A stretch of DNA of 64,000 bases from Pseudomonadota bacterium (lineage in GTDB: Bacteria > Desulfobacterota > Desulfovibrionia > Desulfovibrionales > Desulfovibrionaceae), in NCBI GenBank assembly GCA_023399375.1, contig JAEWPX010000110.1, forward strand, positions 1 to 64,000, in the 5' to 3' direction. The notes below the pieces were generated by a model. That model was not told where the DNA came from, did not search any database, and worked only from the letters and a program-made list of their open reading frames with translations. Below are positions 16,703-25,753 of the stretch, one piece after another; position 1 is the first letter of the stretch, and each line of letters begins with the position of its first letter. Made by a program: the position numbers and the translations under genes.

Positions 16703-17465
16703 GTCCCCTCCAAAACGTCAGCTCCAGCGCGCCGCCCGCCACGGCCACGGCCAAGGCGGCAAGCAGGAAGGCAAGATCGCCGCGCCCGGCACGAAAGCCG
16801 TCCAGGCTCGCGAACCGGCCGGAAAATCCCCGCAACAGCATGGCTTGGTAGACCCGCTGCGAGCGGTCGTAGGCGCGCACCAGCACCATGGCCACCAGCG
16901 CGGCATAGGTGCGGTAGGCGTGGAGCGACGTGGCCGGCGCAAATCCGCGAAGCCGCGCCGCCGTCGCCAACCGGCCGTACTCCTCATGGATGACATGCAG
17001 GTAACGGTACGTGAAAAGAAAGAGAAATGCGAACTTGTCCGGCACGCCCACGGCCCGCAGCGCCCCCCCCAAAGCCGGGGCCGGGATCGTGGCCAAAAGC
17101 GACAGGACGCAGAAAAAAACCGCATTGGCCTTGAGCGTGATGAGCGTGGCCAGGGCGACGCCCTCCCGGGTCGCGGCAAAGCCGTGAAACGCGGCGGTGA
17201 CGGGCGTCCCAGGCGTGGTGAAGGGCAGCACTAACCAGAGAAACGCCACAAAAGCGTTCACTGCCGCGAACCGGCGCGCGACCAATCCCAGAGGCAGCCG
17301 GGCAAAGCCGGTCATCACGACGCCGGCAGCCAGGATCACGAGCGGCGTGCCGGGATGTGCGGCCAGCGCGGCGACGAGGGAGAGCGCCAGGCAGGCGACG
17401 AGCCGGAAACGGGGATCGCGCCGGTGCACGGGGCTTGGCCCCCAGGAAAGCGGTTCGTCGATCAT
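16695..17465 (-). CDS. nikQ: nickel/cobalt ECF transporter membrane subunit NikQ (CbiQ)
   Basis: A 256-residue membrane protein with about five to six transmembrane segments that couples ATP hydrolysis to the substrate-binding component. The cytosolic coupling region ARLRGFAPA (near residue 171) matches the Ala-Arg-Gly ECF T-component motif, with RSQRVYQAMLLRGFSG as the second. It overlaps nikL by 4 bases and nikO by 8. Family CbiQ/NikQ. Confidence 0.92.
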   Translation of the reverse strand: MIDEPLSWGPSPVHRRDPRFRLVACLALSLVAALAAHPGTPLVILAAGVVMTGFARLPLGLVARRFAAVNAFVAFLWLVLPFTTPGTPVTAAFHGFAATREGVALATLITLKANAVFFCVLSLLATIPAPALGGALRAVGVPDKFAFLFLFTYRYLHVIHEEYGRLATAARLRGFAPATSLHAYRTYAALVAMVLVRAYDRSQRVYQAMLLRGFSGRFASLDGFRAGRGDLAFLLAALAVAVAGGALELTFWRGHV

Positions 17466-18142
17466 GCGTTCTTGCCGTGGCGGCTCTTCACGTAGGCAAT
17501 GAGGCCGGCGATGCCCACGAGCCAGCCGATGCCGCCGAAGATTTCCGCAAAGCCCGGCCCCTTTTCCTTCTCGTCCAGGAGGATTTTACGGATGGGGGCG
17601 ATCTTTTTTTCCACCGCCGCCTCCACGGTCGTCTCCAGCAAGGCGCGCATGGCGGCGGCATCCGCAGGCGCGATGGTCGCCTGCGCAACAGGAGCAGGCG
17701 CGGCCGTCACCACCTGTGCGGCTGCAGGGATTTGAGGCTTTGCCGGAGCCGCCGAAGCGGCCTCGGGCTGCGCCGGGGACGACGATGATGCGGCTGCGTA
17801 TTCGTCGTATTTGACGGTCCAGTCGTTCTGGTGGCCTTCGCCGGCCTTGAGTACGACGCGCAGGTCGGCCTTGGCCTTGCGCGCGGCCTCGGGCACGACG
17901 AAGGAGAAGTTGCCCTGCTCGTCCGTCTTCCCGGTCAGGCAGGTTCGGCCGTCGGCGGCGTTTACGACGTCGATCTCGCCGAAGCGCACGCGCGACGAGC
18001 GGCTGTAACTGCATTCCACATGCACCGTATCGCCTTCGACATAGGCGAAAACATTGACGCGATGCGCAAACGCGTCCTGCGCCGCCGCCAGAAACAGCAC
18101 GGCTGCCGCGACGCAGCACGCGCGCACGAAATCACTCCACAT
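17462..18142 (-). CDS. nikL: nickel transporter accessory protein NikL
   Basis: A 226-residue exported protein. The signal peptide ends AQDAFA, so the mature chain starts at His27 (HRVNVFAYVEGD), a histidine placement typical of NikL/NikK-type accessory proteins. A carboxypeptidase-regulatory-like beta domain follows (about 30-110), then an Ala/Pro-rich linker and a C-terminal transmembrane helix (about 201-221). It likely delivers metal to NikM at the periplasmic face; this is inferred from known NikKMLQO systems. It sits between nikM (19 bases) and nikQ (4-base overlap). Confidence 0.82.
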   Translation of the reverse strand: MWSDFVRACCVAAAVLFLAAAQDAFAHRVNVFAYVEGDTVHVECSYSRSSRVRFGEIDVVNAADGRTCLTGKTDEQGNFSFVVPEAARKAKADLRVVLKAGEGHQNDWTVKYDEYAAASSSSPAQPEAASAAPAKPQIPAAAQVVTAAPAPVAQATIAPADAAAMRALLETTVEAAVEKKIAPIRKILLDEKEKGPGFAEIFGGIGWLVGIAGLIAYVKSRHGKNA

Positions 18143-18161
18143 AAGCGCCTCCCGGGAACCT

Positions 18162-18773
18162 CTACCCGGCCAGTCCCGAAGCAGCGAGCATCTCCGGGCG
18201 CACCTTGGCCAGAAACCCCACCACCATGGCGGTCAGCACGCCCTCGACGCACATGATGGGAACATGCGCGAGCAAAATGAGCTTGGCCGTCGCCACAAAC
18301 GCTTCGCCCGACAGGGCCAGGGCCAGGGCCGTCAACACGCCCGCGCCGAGCACGGCCAAAAAGCCGCAGCAAAACGCGCCGACAAGCCGCGCCTTGCCTC
18401 CGGCGCGCAGCATCGGTCCGAAAACGAGCGCGCAGGCCACGGCCGGCAACGCCATGTCCACGGTGTTGACGCCAAGGACGACGAGCCCGCCGAACTGGAA
18501 AAGCAGCGCCTGGAGCAGCAAGGCGATGCAGATGGCCGGAATGGCGGCGAGCCCGAGGACCGCGCCGAGCAGGCCGTTGAGAATGAGGTGGACGCTCACC
18601 GGCCCGATGGGCACATGGACGAGCGAGGCCACGAAAAACGCGGCCGACAGGATGGCCACGGTCATGAGCCGGTCGTAGTCCACGCGCCTGAGGCCAAGGG
18701 CCACGCCCCCGGCCGCCAGGGCCCAGCCACCGGCCAGAACCGGCCCCGACAATACGCCTTCTGAAATATGCAT
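18162..18773 (-). CDS. nikM: nickel/cobalt ECF transporter substrate-binding subunit NikM (CbiM)
   Basis: A 203-residue membrane S-component. It starts Met-His-Ile-Ser-Glu-Gly, the conserved N-terminus whose Met1 and His2 help coordinate the metal ion. Other family blocks are VHVPIGPVSVHLILNGLLGAVLG and LLAHVPIMCVEGVLTAMVVGF. About six transmembrane helices. Nickel rather than cobalt is favoured because NikK and NikL rather than CbiN accompany it. No cobalamin riboswitch is visible upstream. Confidence 0.93.
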   Translation of the reverse strand: MHISEGVLSGPVLAGGWALAAGGVALGLRRVDYDRLMTVAILSAAFFVASLVHVPIGPVSVHLILNGLLGAVLGLAAIPAICIALLLQALLFQFGGLVVLGVNTVDMALPAVACALVFGPMLRAGGKARLVGAFCCGFLAVLGAGVLTALALALSGEAFVATAKLILLAHVPIMCVEGVLTAMVVGFLAKVRPEMLAASGLAG

Positions 18774-18835
18774 GGTTCGCCTCTGGCAAAAAACCGGCGG
18801 GGACGGCGCGCCGTCCCCGCTGCAACCGAAATCCC

Positions 18836-19618
18836 TTACTTCCTCTTGCGCTTGGGCTCAACAAACTTGGCCCAGAGCACGGCGCCGCGCTCGATCTTTT
18901 TGGCCGCGCCGTCCTTCTCGATCGTCTCCGGGGCGTCGGTCAGCGCCGCAAAGCCCCACCAGCCGCCAAAGGGCACGGCGTAGTTGAACACGCCATTGGC
19001 GTCCGTCATGACGACCTGAGCGGTCATGTACTCGTTGGGGGCCTCGTAGGCCTTGTCCTTGTTGTAGAATTCCACTTCGACCGGAACTCCCGCGGCAGGT
19101 TTACCGTCAACGAGCACCTTGCCCGTGAAGACGTTGCCGACGTAATTCCCGAAGGGCCGGGTCAGGGGCACGATCTCGGCGGCAAGCCCGACCGGTTCGT
19201 TCCACCCCTCCTCCTCGCCGAAGGACGGCACCACGACCTTGGTGATATGCTCGATGAACTTGTCTTCGGCCGGCTCGAAATAGGGTTCGGGCGCCACGAA
19301 AAACGTGGACACGCCGGGCCGCTTGAATTCGTACTCAACGGTCCAGGCGGCATGGTCCATGACCTTGGCCGGTTTGAGCGTCGCGGTCAGGTCGGTCTTC
19401 TTGCCGCCGTCCACGACGCCGAAGCTCTTCGGCTTGGCCATGTCCATGCCTTTGCCTTCCATGGGATGGGAAAACGAAATGGTGATGCCGACCTTGGCTT
19501 TGTCCTTGTCCGTCACCACGTCCTGGGACGGAATGACCATGCCGAAATGGGCCAGGGCCGGGCCGGCCCACAGGACCGCGACCAGGGCGAAGGAAAGGGG
19601 GGAAATGGCGCGGGTCAT
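18836..19618 (-). CDS. nikK: DUF4198 periplasmic protein NikK
   Basis: A 260-residue exported DUF4198 protein. The signal peptide ends ALA, leaving His24 at the mature N-terminus (HFGMVIPSQDVV), the same feature as NikL. Two beta domains follow, with HPMEGKGMDM and EHITKVVVPSFGEEEGW as recognisable parts. NikK proteins are the periplasmic partners of NikMQO importers. The ATG at 19618 has an AAGGAGG site; the longer frame to 19708 crosses the likely promoter and was rejected. First gene of the nickel operon; nikM follows after 62 bases. Confidence 0.85.
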   Translation of the reverse strand: MTRAISPLSFALVAVLWAGPALAHFGMVIPSQDVVTDKDKAKVGITISFSHPMEGKGMDMAKPKSFGVVDGGKKTDLTATLKPAKVMDHAAWTVEYEFKRPGVSTFFVAPEPYFEPAEDKFIEHITKVVVPSFGEEEGWNEPVGLAAEIVPLTRPFGNYVGNVFTGKVLVDGKPAAGVPVEVEFYNKDKAYEAPNEYMTAQVVMTDANGVFNYAVPFGGWWGFAALTDAPETIEKDGAAKKIERGAVLWAKFVEPKRKRK

Positions 19619-19674
19619 GAAGCCTCCTTGCGACGCCGCCAGCAGCAGGCGGCGGCAGAATGCGTTTTTGCGGC

Positions 19675-19710
19675 ACCTATAATCACAACAATAAAAACTT
19701 CGTAACACTA
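19675..19710 (-). promoter_or_regulatory. promoter of the nickel operon with a NikR-like half-site
   Basis: An AT-rich stretch upstream of nikK. On the minus strand GTGTTAC (19708 to 19702) matches one half of the GTGTTAC-N13/14-GTAACAC NikR motif described for deltaproteobacteria, and its TTACGA overlaps a possible -35 box 17 bases before TTATAG. The second half-site is not visible, so NikR control is only suggestive. Confidence 0.3.
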
Positions 19711-19765
19711 AAAGGTGATCTTTCGCAAGAAATAAAATACGCCCAACAGCAGTCTGAAAAATTTA

Positions 19766-20617
19766 TCAGAAGGATACAGCGAGGCGCAGGGCGATGTCCG
19801 GCAAGGAGCTCAGTCGTAAATCGGCTCCCAGGGAACAGCCGGCAATGGGGCGGAAGGTGACGGAGAGAAACGGGGAAATGAGGTTTCGCGGCTCGTAGCC
19901 GTAGCGGCTGGTCTGGGCGTCTAGGGCCAGGATGGCGGTCAGGGCATTGCCCGTGGCCCCGGTCGGGTCGATGTGGTGATCGAGGCGCTTGTCCAGGCGA
20001 AAGGCGGTCAGGGCGAGGCCGGCGTCAAAGGCGACTTTGCCAAAGTCGTAGCCCACGGAGGCCGTGGCCTCGTGGCTCGTCCAGGAGAAAAACGCGTCCC
20101 GCGCGGAAGGCGGCGTGGCCGTGCCCGAGGCGGCGCGCACCTCTTCGGCTCCTTCCGGAGCGGCGGCCAAGAAGAGTTCATAACGCAGGCGCGCGAAGAG
20201 TCCCCCGGCCCGCTGCCGGCGCAGCAACAATTCGCAGGACGGCCCCCAAAGAAACGCCGGCCGTGTATCCCAGGCTTCGTAATACCCGAGTCCCCGGTTG
20301 CGGGCCTCGAAACGGCCTACAGAGACGCCCGCGTGGAATCCGGGAGAAAACGCCACGGCGTCCATATCCACAAGACGGTAGATCAGGCTCGCATAGAGGC
20401 GGCGTTCGGACCAGTCCCGGGTCCAGCCGGGATGCTGGGCCGTAAACGCCGCGGACGGGGTGAAACTGAGCGGCTCGCGCATGTCGGCAAAGCCGAGGAA
20501 GCGCGCCGTGACGCTCGCCGTAAAGCGGGAATCGCCCTCCTGCGCCGCTGCTGTCGCCGCCGCGAGCACGGCCAGGCACACGACGGCGATCAGGCAGGCG
20601 AGACGGCGCGTGTCCAT
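19766..20617 (-). CDS. probable outer-membrane beta-barrel protein
   Basis: A 283-residue exported protein. The signal peptide (to about Ala25) is followed by alternating hydrophobic/polar beta strands such as RRLYASLIYRLVDMDAVAF, GLFARLRYELFLAA and KVAFDAGLALTAFRL, and the chain ends with a C-terminal Phe (LRLAVSF), the outer-membrane sorting signal. I cannot name its family. It starts 14 bases after the S9 peptidase stop, so the two are probably co-transcribed. A link to peptide or protein turnover at the envelope is possible but unproven. Confidence 0.65.
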   Translation of the reverse strand: MDTRRLACLIAVVCLAVLAAATAAAQEGDSRFTASVTARFLGFADMREPLSFTPSAAFTAQHPGWTRDWSERRLYASLIYRLVDMDAVAFSPGFHAGVSVGRFEARNRGLGYYEAWDTRPAFLWGPSCELLLRRQRAGGLFARLRYELFLAAAPEGAEEVRAASGTATPPSARDAFFSWTSHEATASVGYDFGKVAFDAGLALTAFRLDKRLDHHIDPTGATGNALTAILALDAQTSRYGYEPRNLISPFLSVTFRPIAGCSLGADLRLSSLPDIALRLAVSF

Positions 20618-20631
20618 GAGGCGATCCCGGC

Positions 20632-22719
20632 TCAGGACCCGGAAGGGGTCCGAGCCGACTGCGGCGCACTGCCGGCCAGCTTGCCGGCCGCAGCCTGTCC
20701 CGTGGGCACGAACCGGGCGAACCAGTCGAGGTTTCGCGTCATGAGATCGCGGATCAGCGCCGGCTCGGTGACGTCGTGGCCGCTACGGGGATAGGCGGCC
20801 AGACGCGTCGTGACGCCGAGACGGGAGAGCGCGGTGTAGAGCTCGAGCGACTGGGTGAAGGGCACGCGCTCGTCGGCCACGCCGTGCTGGAACAGCGTGG
20901 GCGTTTTGATGGCGGCCGCATATTTGAGCGGCGAATGGTCGAACAGGACGTCGAAGCGCTCGTAGGCCTCGCCGCCGAAGTAGAGCGGAATGAAGTCCGG
21001 CAGGTCCATGCTGCCGCTTTGGCTCACGAGATTGGTGATGCCGGCCCCGATGGACGCGGCCTTGAAGCGGTCGGTGTGGCCGATGGCCCAGGCCGTCAGA
21101 TAGCCGCCGTAGCTCCAGCCCATGACGCCAAGGCGCTCGGGATCGGCGAGCTTGCGGGCGACGAGTGCGTCCAGGCCGCTTTGCAGGTCGGCGAAATCCT
21201 TGCCTCCCCAGTCGCCGAGGCTCGCCTTGCGAAAATCCGCTCCGTAGCCGTCGGAACCACGGACGTTGGGCTGGAAAAGCGCGTAGCCGCGTTCGCCGAA
21301 GACCGCCAGGGGATAGTAGTTGAGCGCGCCGAGGTACTGCCGGTCCGCAGCCACGGCCGGCCCGCCGTGCAGCTCGACGAGCAGCGGCGGCGGCCCTTCG
21401 CCGGGTTCGAGCGGATGGGTGTAGAGCCCCTCGATCTCGACTCCGTCCGGGGCGCGCCAGCGCACCACCTCGGTCCTGCCCAGGCGGAAGTCGCGGTACT
21501 CCTTGTTGACCTCGGATACGGCCCGGGGAACGAACCGGCCGGCCGGGCTCACATAGACCTCGGGCGGCAGGTCGCTGTCCGTCAGCACCAGGGCCAGTGT
21601 CTTGCCCGAAGCGGCAAGCGCCGCTTGCGACACCACATGGGGCGTGTCCGACACCGGGCACGGCGGCCCGCCGTTTACGGGCAGGGCAAGGAGGACCGCG
21701 CCGGTGCCCGAGGCCTCGCGCACGTAGACGGCGTCGCCGGACGCGGAAAACCCGAGCAGCTCGGGCCGGGCATTGGGCGTTTGCGCCAGGGCGCGGGGCG
21801 CGCCGCCGGCCGCCGGCACGAGCATGACCCGGGCGGCGCTGTAATAAAATCCCGGAGCCTGCGTGGCCACATAGGCCACGGTCGCGCCGTCCGGGGAAAA
21901 GCAGGGTGTGGTTTCGGAGTCGTCGCTTCCCGCCAGCAGCACGCTCCTGCCCGTGGCAACGTCCACGAGGGCGATGTCGCTTTGGGCGGCGTCCCGGCCC
22001 GCCGCCACTCCCGGCACGGCCGCGCCGCGCCGACCGCGCGGCGGGGTGTCCGGCGGCATGGTCTCATAGGCCACGCGCCGCCCGTCCGGGGAGACGGCGA
22101 AGCCCCCCACTTCCCGGTCGCCGACGACCAGCCGCGGCGAGGCATGGCCGGTAAGGGGCAGCAGGTAAAGTCCCGTGTTCCCTTCGAAGGCGTCGAGGAC
22201 CTCCACGTCGGCGTCGCAGCCGTCGAGACGGGCATTGGGAGTTTTGGCCTGACCGGTCATGGCCAGGAACAGTGCCTTGCCGTCCGGGGCGAAAGCCATG
22301 TCCGTGATGTCGAACCGGCCGTGCAGCAGCCGTTTGGCATGCCCGGCGTCCGCGCGCGCCAAGACGAGGTCCGTGTCCTCGTCCCCCTGGACGAGGTAGG
22401 CCAGACGCGCGCCGTCCGGCGAAAATCGCGGCTTCTCGCACTGCGCGTCCTCGGGCGTGACGGCATGCGCGACGCCCCTCCCGGCGTCGGCCACGTAGAT
22501 GCGCGAGCGCAGGTCGTCGCGTTCGGCGCGGGTGACCGTGAAGGCGAGGCGGCTGCCGTCGGGCGCGATGCGCAGTTCATCGAACATGGCCACGCGCAGC
22601 ATGTCGTCGATGGCAAAGGCGCGCGCGCCGGCAAAAGCGTCTCCGCACGGCCGGAAGACGCCCGGCAGGGCCACAACGAAAAGCGCCCACAGGAACGGTA
22701 AAAAGACGCGCCTTGGCAC
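20632..22719 (-). CDS. S9 family prolyl oligopeptidase, exported
   Basis: A 695-residue serine peptidase with a signal peptide (residues 1 to about 30). The N-terminal half is a beta-propeller with TolB/DPP-like repeats (for example PRFSPDGARLAYLV, PDGRRVAYET, CFSPDGATVAYV), and the C-terminal half is an alpha/beta-hydrolase. The catalytic triad is S536 in GWSYGGYL, D616 in HGVADERVPF and H648 in RSGHDVTEP. Members cleave short peptides, often as dipeptidyl peptidases or acylaminoacyl peptidases; activity here is probably periplasmic. It is the first gene of a two-gene unit with the outer-membrane protein. Confidence 0.9.
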   Translation of the reverse strand: MPRRVFLPFLWALFVVALPGVFRPCGDAFAGARAFAIDDMLRVAMFDELRIAPDGSRLAFTVTRAERDDLRSRIYVADAGRGVAHAVTPEDAQCEKPRFSPDGARLAYLVQGDEDTDLVLARADAGHAKRLLHGRFDITDMAFAPDGKALFLAMTGQAKTPNARLDGCDADVEVLDAFEGNTGLYLLPLTGHASPRLVVGDREVGGFAVSPDGRRVAYETMPPDTPPRGRRGAAVPGVAAGRDAAQSDIALVDVATGRSVLLAGSDDSETTPCFSPDGATVAYVATQAPGFYYSAARVMLVPAAGGAPRALAQTPNARPELLGFSASGDAVYVREASGTGAVLLALPVNGGPPCPVSDTPHVVSQAALAASGKTLALVLTDSDLPPEVYVSPAGRFVPRAVSEVNKEYRDFRLGRTEVVRWRAPDGVEIEGLYTHPLEPGEGPPPLLVELHGGPAVAADRQYLGALNYYPLAVFGERGYALFQPNVRGSDGYGADFRKASLGDWGGKDFADLQSGLDALVARKLADPERLGVMGWSYGGYLTAWAIGHTDRFKAASIGAGITNLVSQSGSMDLPDFIPLYFGGEAYERFDVLFDHSPLKYAAAIKTPTLFQHGVADERVPFTQSLELYTALSRLGVTTRLAAYPRSGHDVTEPALIRDLMTRNLDWFARFVPTGQAAAGKLAGSAPQSARTPSGS

Positions 22720-22785
22720 GAAATCACCTCGTAACGAAAAGCACGCGCAGTGTACGGATACCGGGGAGATCGGTCAAATGACAGC

Positions 22786-22810
22786 AAAAAGGCCCCCTTG
22801 CGGGGGCCTT
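22786..22810 (-). terminator. intrinsic terminator after secD
   Basis: On the minus strand a 9-10 base stem, AAGGCCCCC pairing with GGGGGCCTT, with a short GCAA loop, is followed by five T residues. It begins 4 bases after the secD stop, so the yajC-secD transcript ends there with no secF following. Confidence 0.92.
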
Positions 22811-22814
22811 CGGA

Positions 22815-24419
22815 TCAGATGCGGATTCCCGCATCCGCCGGCCGCCGGGACAGCCACAGGTCAAACAAAAAACGTGTGAAGAAAATGGCCGTGAACATGG
22901 AGGCCACGATGCCGAGGATGAGCGTCACGGCGAAGCCGCGGATGGGCCCCGTGCCGAACTGGTAGAGCACCATGGCCGCGATGACCGTGGTGACGTTGGC
23001 GTCGAGGATAGTCAGCGTCGCCCGGCTGTAGCCCACGTCCACGGCGGAACGCGCCGAGAGCCCCAGGCGCAGTTCCTCGCGGATGCGCTCGAAGATGATG
23101 ACGTTGGCGTCTACGGCCATGCCGATGGTGAGGATGATGCCGGCGATGCCCGGCAACGTCAGCGTCGCGCCGAAGCCGGCCAGGCCCGCGACGATGAGCA
23201 CGAGGTTGAAAAGCAGCGCCATGTCGGCCACGGCCCCAGCCACGCCGTAATAGACGATCATGAAGGCGATGACGATGATGCCGCCGATCAGGGCCGAGTA
23301 GACGCCCTTCTGGATGGATTCCTGCCCCAGGGATGGGCCGACGCTGCGCTGCTCGAGGATGTTGACGGGCGCGGGCAAGGCGCCGGCGCGCAGCACGATG
23401 GCCAGGTCACGGGCTTCCTCGGTGGAGAAGTTGCCGGTGATGCTGGCGCGGCCTCCGCTGATCTTCTCCTGGATGGTCGGGGCGGAATAGACCTTGCCGT
23501 CGAGCACGATGGCCAAGCGCTTCTTCACGTTCTCGCCGGTGACGCGCTCGAACTGGCGCGCGCCGCTCGGGGTGAAGGACAGGCCCACGTAGGCCCGGTT
23601 GGTGTTGTCGAAATTGGCCCGGGCGTCGGAAATGTTCTCGCCGGTCATGACCGCGTCGGCACGCAGCACGATGGGCCGTTCGAGGTAGGAGCCGTCGGGA
23701 TTGCGGTGGCGCAGCACCGAGAGTTCGTCGCCGGGCGGCAGCAGGCCCTTTTGCGCCTTGTCCAGGTCGGCGTTGTCGTCCACGACCTTGAATTCCAGGT
23801 GGGCGGTCTTGCCGATGAGCTTGATGGCCCGTTCGGGATCGTGCAGGCCGGGCAACTGGATCTGGATGCGGTTGTCGGACTGCTTGCGGATGTCGGGCTC
23901 GGCCACGCCGAATTCGTCGATGCGGTTGCGGATGGTCTTGACGGCCTGATCCACGGTGAGCTTGGCCTGCTCGGCGGCGTAGCGCGGCGTGAAGGAAAGT
24001 TTGTAAAGGGAGCGGCCGTCCTTGTCGCTCTCCACGCCATTGACGGTGAGCACGCTGAAATGCTTTGCCAGCATGTCGTCGAAGGCCTCACGCTTGTCGG
24101 CGCTGGCCAGGACGAGTTCCAGGTGCTTGCCATCGGCCGTGGACTGGGGACGCAGCACGGCGATGCCGTCCTCCTTGGCCTGGTCGCGGATGTCGCGGCC
24201 CATCTGGCTCAAGGAGTTGGCCAGGGCCTTGTCCACGTCGACGCCGAGCGTCAGGTGGATGCCGCCCTTGAGGTCGAGACCGAGATTGATGACGTCGTCA
24301 GGCAGAAATTTGCCGAGAAAGCTCTGTTTGACCGTCCCCAGGGAGGGCAACGTGTAGATCAGGCCCAAAAAGGCCACAAGACCGATGACGGCCAATCGCC
24401 AGCGCAGATTTCCAGACAT
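22815..24419 (-). CDS. secD: protein translocase subunit SecD
   Basis: A 534-residue inner-membrane protein of the RND-related SecDF family, which uses the proton gradient to help pull proteins out of the Sec channel. The N-terminal helix is at about 6-25 (LAVIGLVAFLGLIYTLP), with periplasmic P1 domain (DLKGGIHLTLGVDVDKA) and a C-terminal five-helix bundle (GMAVDANVIIFERIREEL). It starts at MSGNLRWR with an AAGGAG site, and lies 105 bases after yajC. SecF, usually the next gene, is missing: a terminator follows immediately. Confidence 0.95.
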   Translation of the reverse strand: MSGNLRWRLAVIGLVAFLGLIYTLPSLGTVKQSFLGKFLPDDVINLGLDLKGGIHLTLGVDVDKALANSLSQMGRDIRDQAKEDGIAVLRPQSTADGKHLELVLASADKREAFDDMLAKHFSVLTVNGVESDKDGRSLYKLSFTPRYAAEQAKLTVDQAVKTIRNRIDEFGVAEPDIRKQSDNRIQIQLPGLHDPERAIKLIGKTAHLEFKVVDDNADLDKAQKGLLPPGDELSVLRHRNPDGSYLERPIVLRADAVMTGENISDARANFDNTNRAYVGLSFTPSGARQFERVTGENVKKRLAIVLDGKVYSAPTIQEKISGGRASITGNFSTEEARDLAIVLRAGALPAPVNILEQRSVGPSLGQESIQKGVYSALIGGIIVIAFMIVYYGVAGAVADMALLFNLVLIVAGLAGFGATLTLPGIAGIILTIGMAVDANVIIFERIREELRLGLSARSAVDVGYSRATLTILDANVTTVIAAMVLYQFGTGPIRGFAVTLILGIVASMFTAIFFTRFLFDLWLSRRPADAGIRI

Positions 24420-24524
24420 GGACCAGGCTCTCCTTGGGAGGATTGCGCGTCGGGGAGACGTCAAAACGAAGGGCCGCCGGGGCAGCCCTTCGCCATGCAT
24501 CGGGCCGAAAGCCGCCCGATGCGC

Positions 24525-24896
24525 TTATTCCTTTTCCTTGGCCTTGGCCTTGGGTTCGGCCTTGGCCGGGGCGGCAGCGGCGTCGCCGGGGCCGGAGACG
24601 TAGTTGCGGTTGATCTCGATGTTCAGATCCTTGGCGATCTCCACGGTGAGCTTGTCGCCGTGCACTTCCATGATCCGTCCGTAGATGCCGCCGCCGGAAA
24701 GGATATAGTCCCCGCGCTTGAGGGAGGACAAGTATTCCTTGTGCTGCTTGGCTTTCTTCTGCTGGGGGCGGATGAGCAGAAAATAGAAGATGGCGAACAT
24801 CAGGATAAGCGGCAAAAATGCGGTGATGGGATTGCCTCCCGCCTCGCCGCCGGCGGGGGCGGCGCCCATGGCATGCGCCAGGCTCGGAAAAAACAT
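24525..24896 (-). CDS. yajC: Sec translocon accessory protein YajC
   Basis: A 123-residue protein with a single transmembrane helix (about residues 29-47, LPLILMFAIFYFLLIRP) after a short periplasmic segment, followed by QQKKAKQHKEYLSSLKRGDYILSGGGIYG, the YajC signature, and an Ala/Lys-rich tail. YajC associates with SecDF. The start at MFFPSLAHAM has GGAGG upstream. It leads the yajC-secD unit. Confidence 0.94.
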   Translation of the reverse strand: MFFPSLAHAMGAAPAGGEAGGNPITAFLPLILMFAIFYFLLIRPQQKKAKQHKEYLSSLKRGDYILSGGGIYGRIMEVHGDKLTVEIAKDLNIEINRNYVSGPGDAAAAPAKAEPKAKAKEKE

Positions 24897-25023
24897 GCTG
24901 CCTCCAGGTGGTGTTTTACGCCCATCCCCGTCCGACGGAAACACGCGAGGTCTCCGGAGGGGGCGGACCGCAAGGGCTCTTGCGGCAACTAGGCATGGTC
25001 CAAAAAAACCGCCGCGTCAAGGT

Positions 25024-25749
25024 TTATCCGTTTCCGACCGGGCGCTTGCCCCCTTCCCCGCCGCCGGCGACCGGCCAGGGCGTGCATTCCCTGGCCGGGG
25101 CGAAGCCCGCGGCGAACGCGGCGCGCAGATCGGGAAACGCGACGCGGTTGCGGAGGCTTACGGCGCGGCCATCGGGACAGGCGGCATCGTGGAAGCGGCG
25201 CGAGGCCGCATTGCCGACATACGGCCGTGAGGGCTGCGACAGCGCAAGCAGGCGCGGCCAAAAACCATGCCCCGCGGCCATGGCCCGGCGCTGGGCAGCG
25301 AGCAGACGATCGAAGAGCGCCGGGGGCAGGTCGCGGTGCCAGAACAAGAAGACCGCGCCGTCCGCCACGAGCGCCTCGGCCACGGAGGCGCCGTCCGGAA
25401 GAAGGAAATCGCCGAGGACGCGGCCGAAGCGGTCGCCGCCCTGCCCTGCCCGGACAAGCCGCAGTTCCCGGCCCATGACGCGCCGTTCGAGCCCGGCCTT
25501 GGCTTCGGCGGCGAAGTACTGGGCCGGGACGTCGCCATGGGCTACTTCCGGGGCGTCGATGCCGGCCAGGCGCACGGTGCGGCCGTCTGCCAGACGACAG
25601 GTATCGCCGTCGAAGACGCGCGCCACGCGCACCGTCTCGCCGCCGGCGCGGGCAAGTCCCGGCGCGAGCAGGCAGGCGCAAAGGAGCGCCACGAAAAACC
25701 GGCCGCCGCGAAGCCCGCGACGGCCGGTTGCGAAAAGGCGTCTGCGCAT
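25024..25749 (-). CDS. exported thermonuclease-family protein
   Basis: A 241-residue protein with a basic signal peptide and an SNase-like OB-fold domain (about residues 40-160). The staphylococcal nuclease pattern RVFDGDTCRLADGRTVRLAGIDAPE, with metal-binding D48/D50-like acids, and RFGRVLGDFLLPDG are clear. After residue 175 it carries FHDAACPDGRAV...FPDLRAAFAAGF, a shape like the Ada-type metal-binding tail common in this family, but the final CxxC is incomplete (only one cysteine in RECTPW). It probably degrades nucleic acid outside the cytoplasm. It is 4 bases after the metal chaperone gene. Confidence 0.85.
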   Translation of the reverse strand: MRRRLFATGRRGLRGGRFFVALLCACLLAPGLARAGGETVRVARVFDGDTCRLADGRTVRLAGIDAPEVAHGDVPAQYFAAEAKAGLERRVMGRELRLVRAGQGGDRFGRVLGDFLLPDGASVAEALVADGAVFLFWHRDLPPALFDRLLAAQRRAMAAGHGFWPRLLALSQPSRPYVGNAASRRFHDAACPDGRAVSLRNRVAFPDLRAAFAAGFAPARECTPWPVAGGGEGGKRPVGNG

Positions 25750-25753
25750 GGTG

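Noticed and set aside
19619..19765. Cobalamin riboswitch upstream of the NikKMLQO operon
   Set aside because: No B12-box or conserved aptamer sequences; the AT-rich region looks like a promoter and the accessory proteins indicate nickel.
22741..22811. Remnant of secF after secD
   Set aside because: The gap holds only a terminator and no reading frame resembling SecF.
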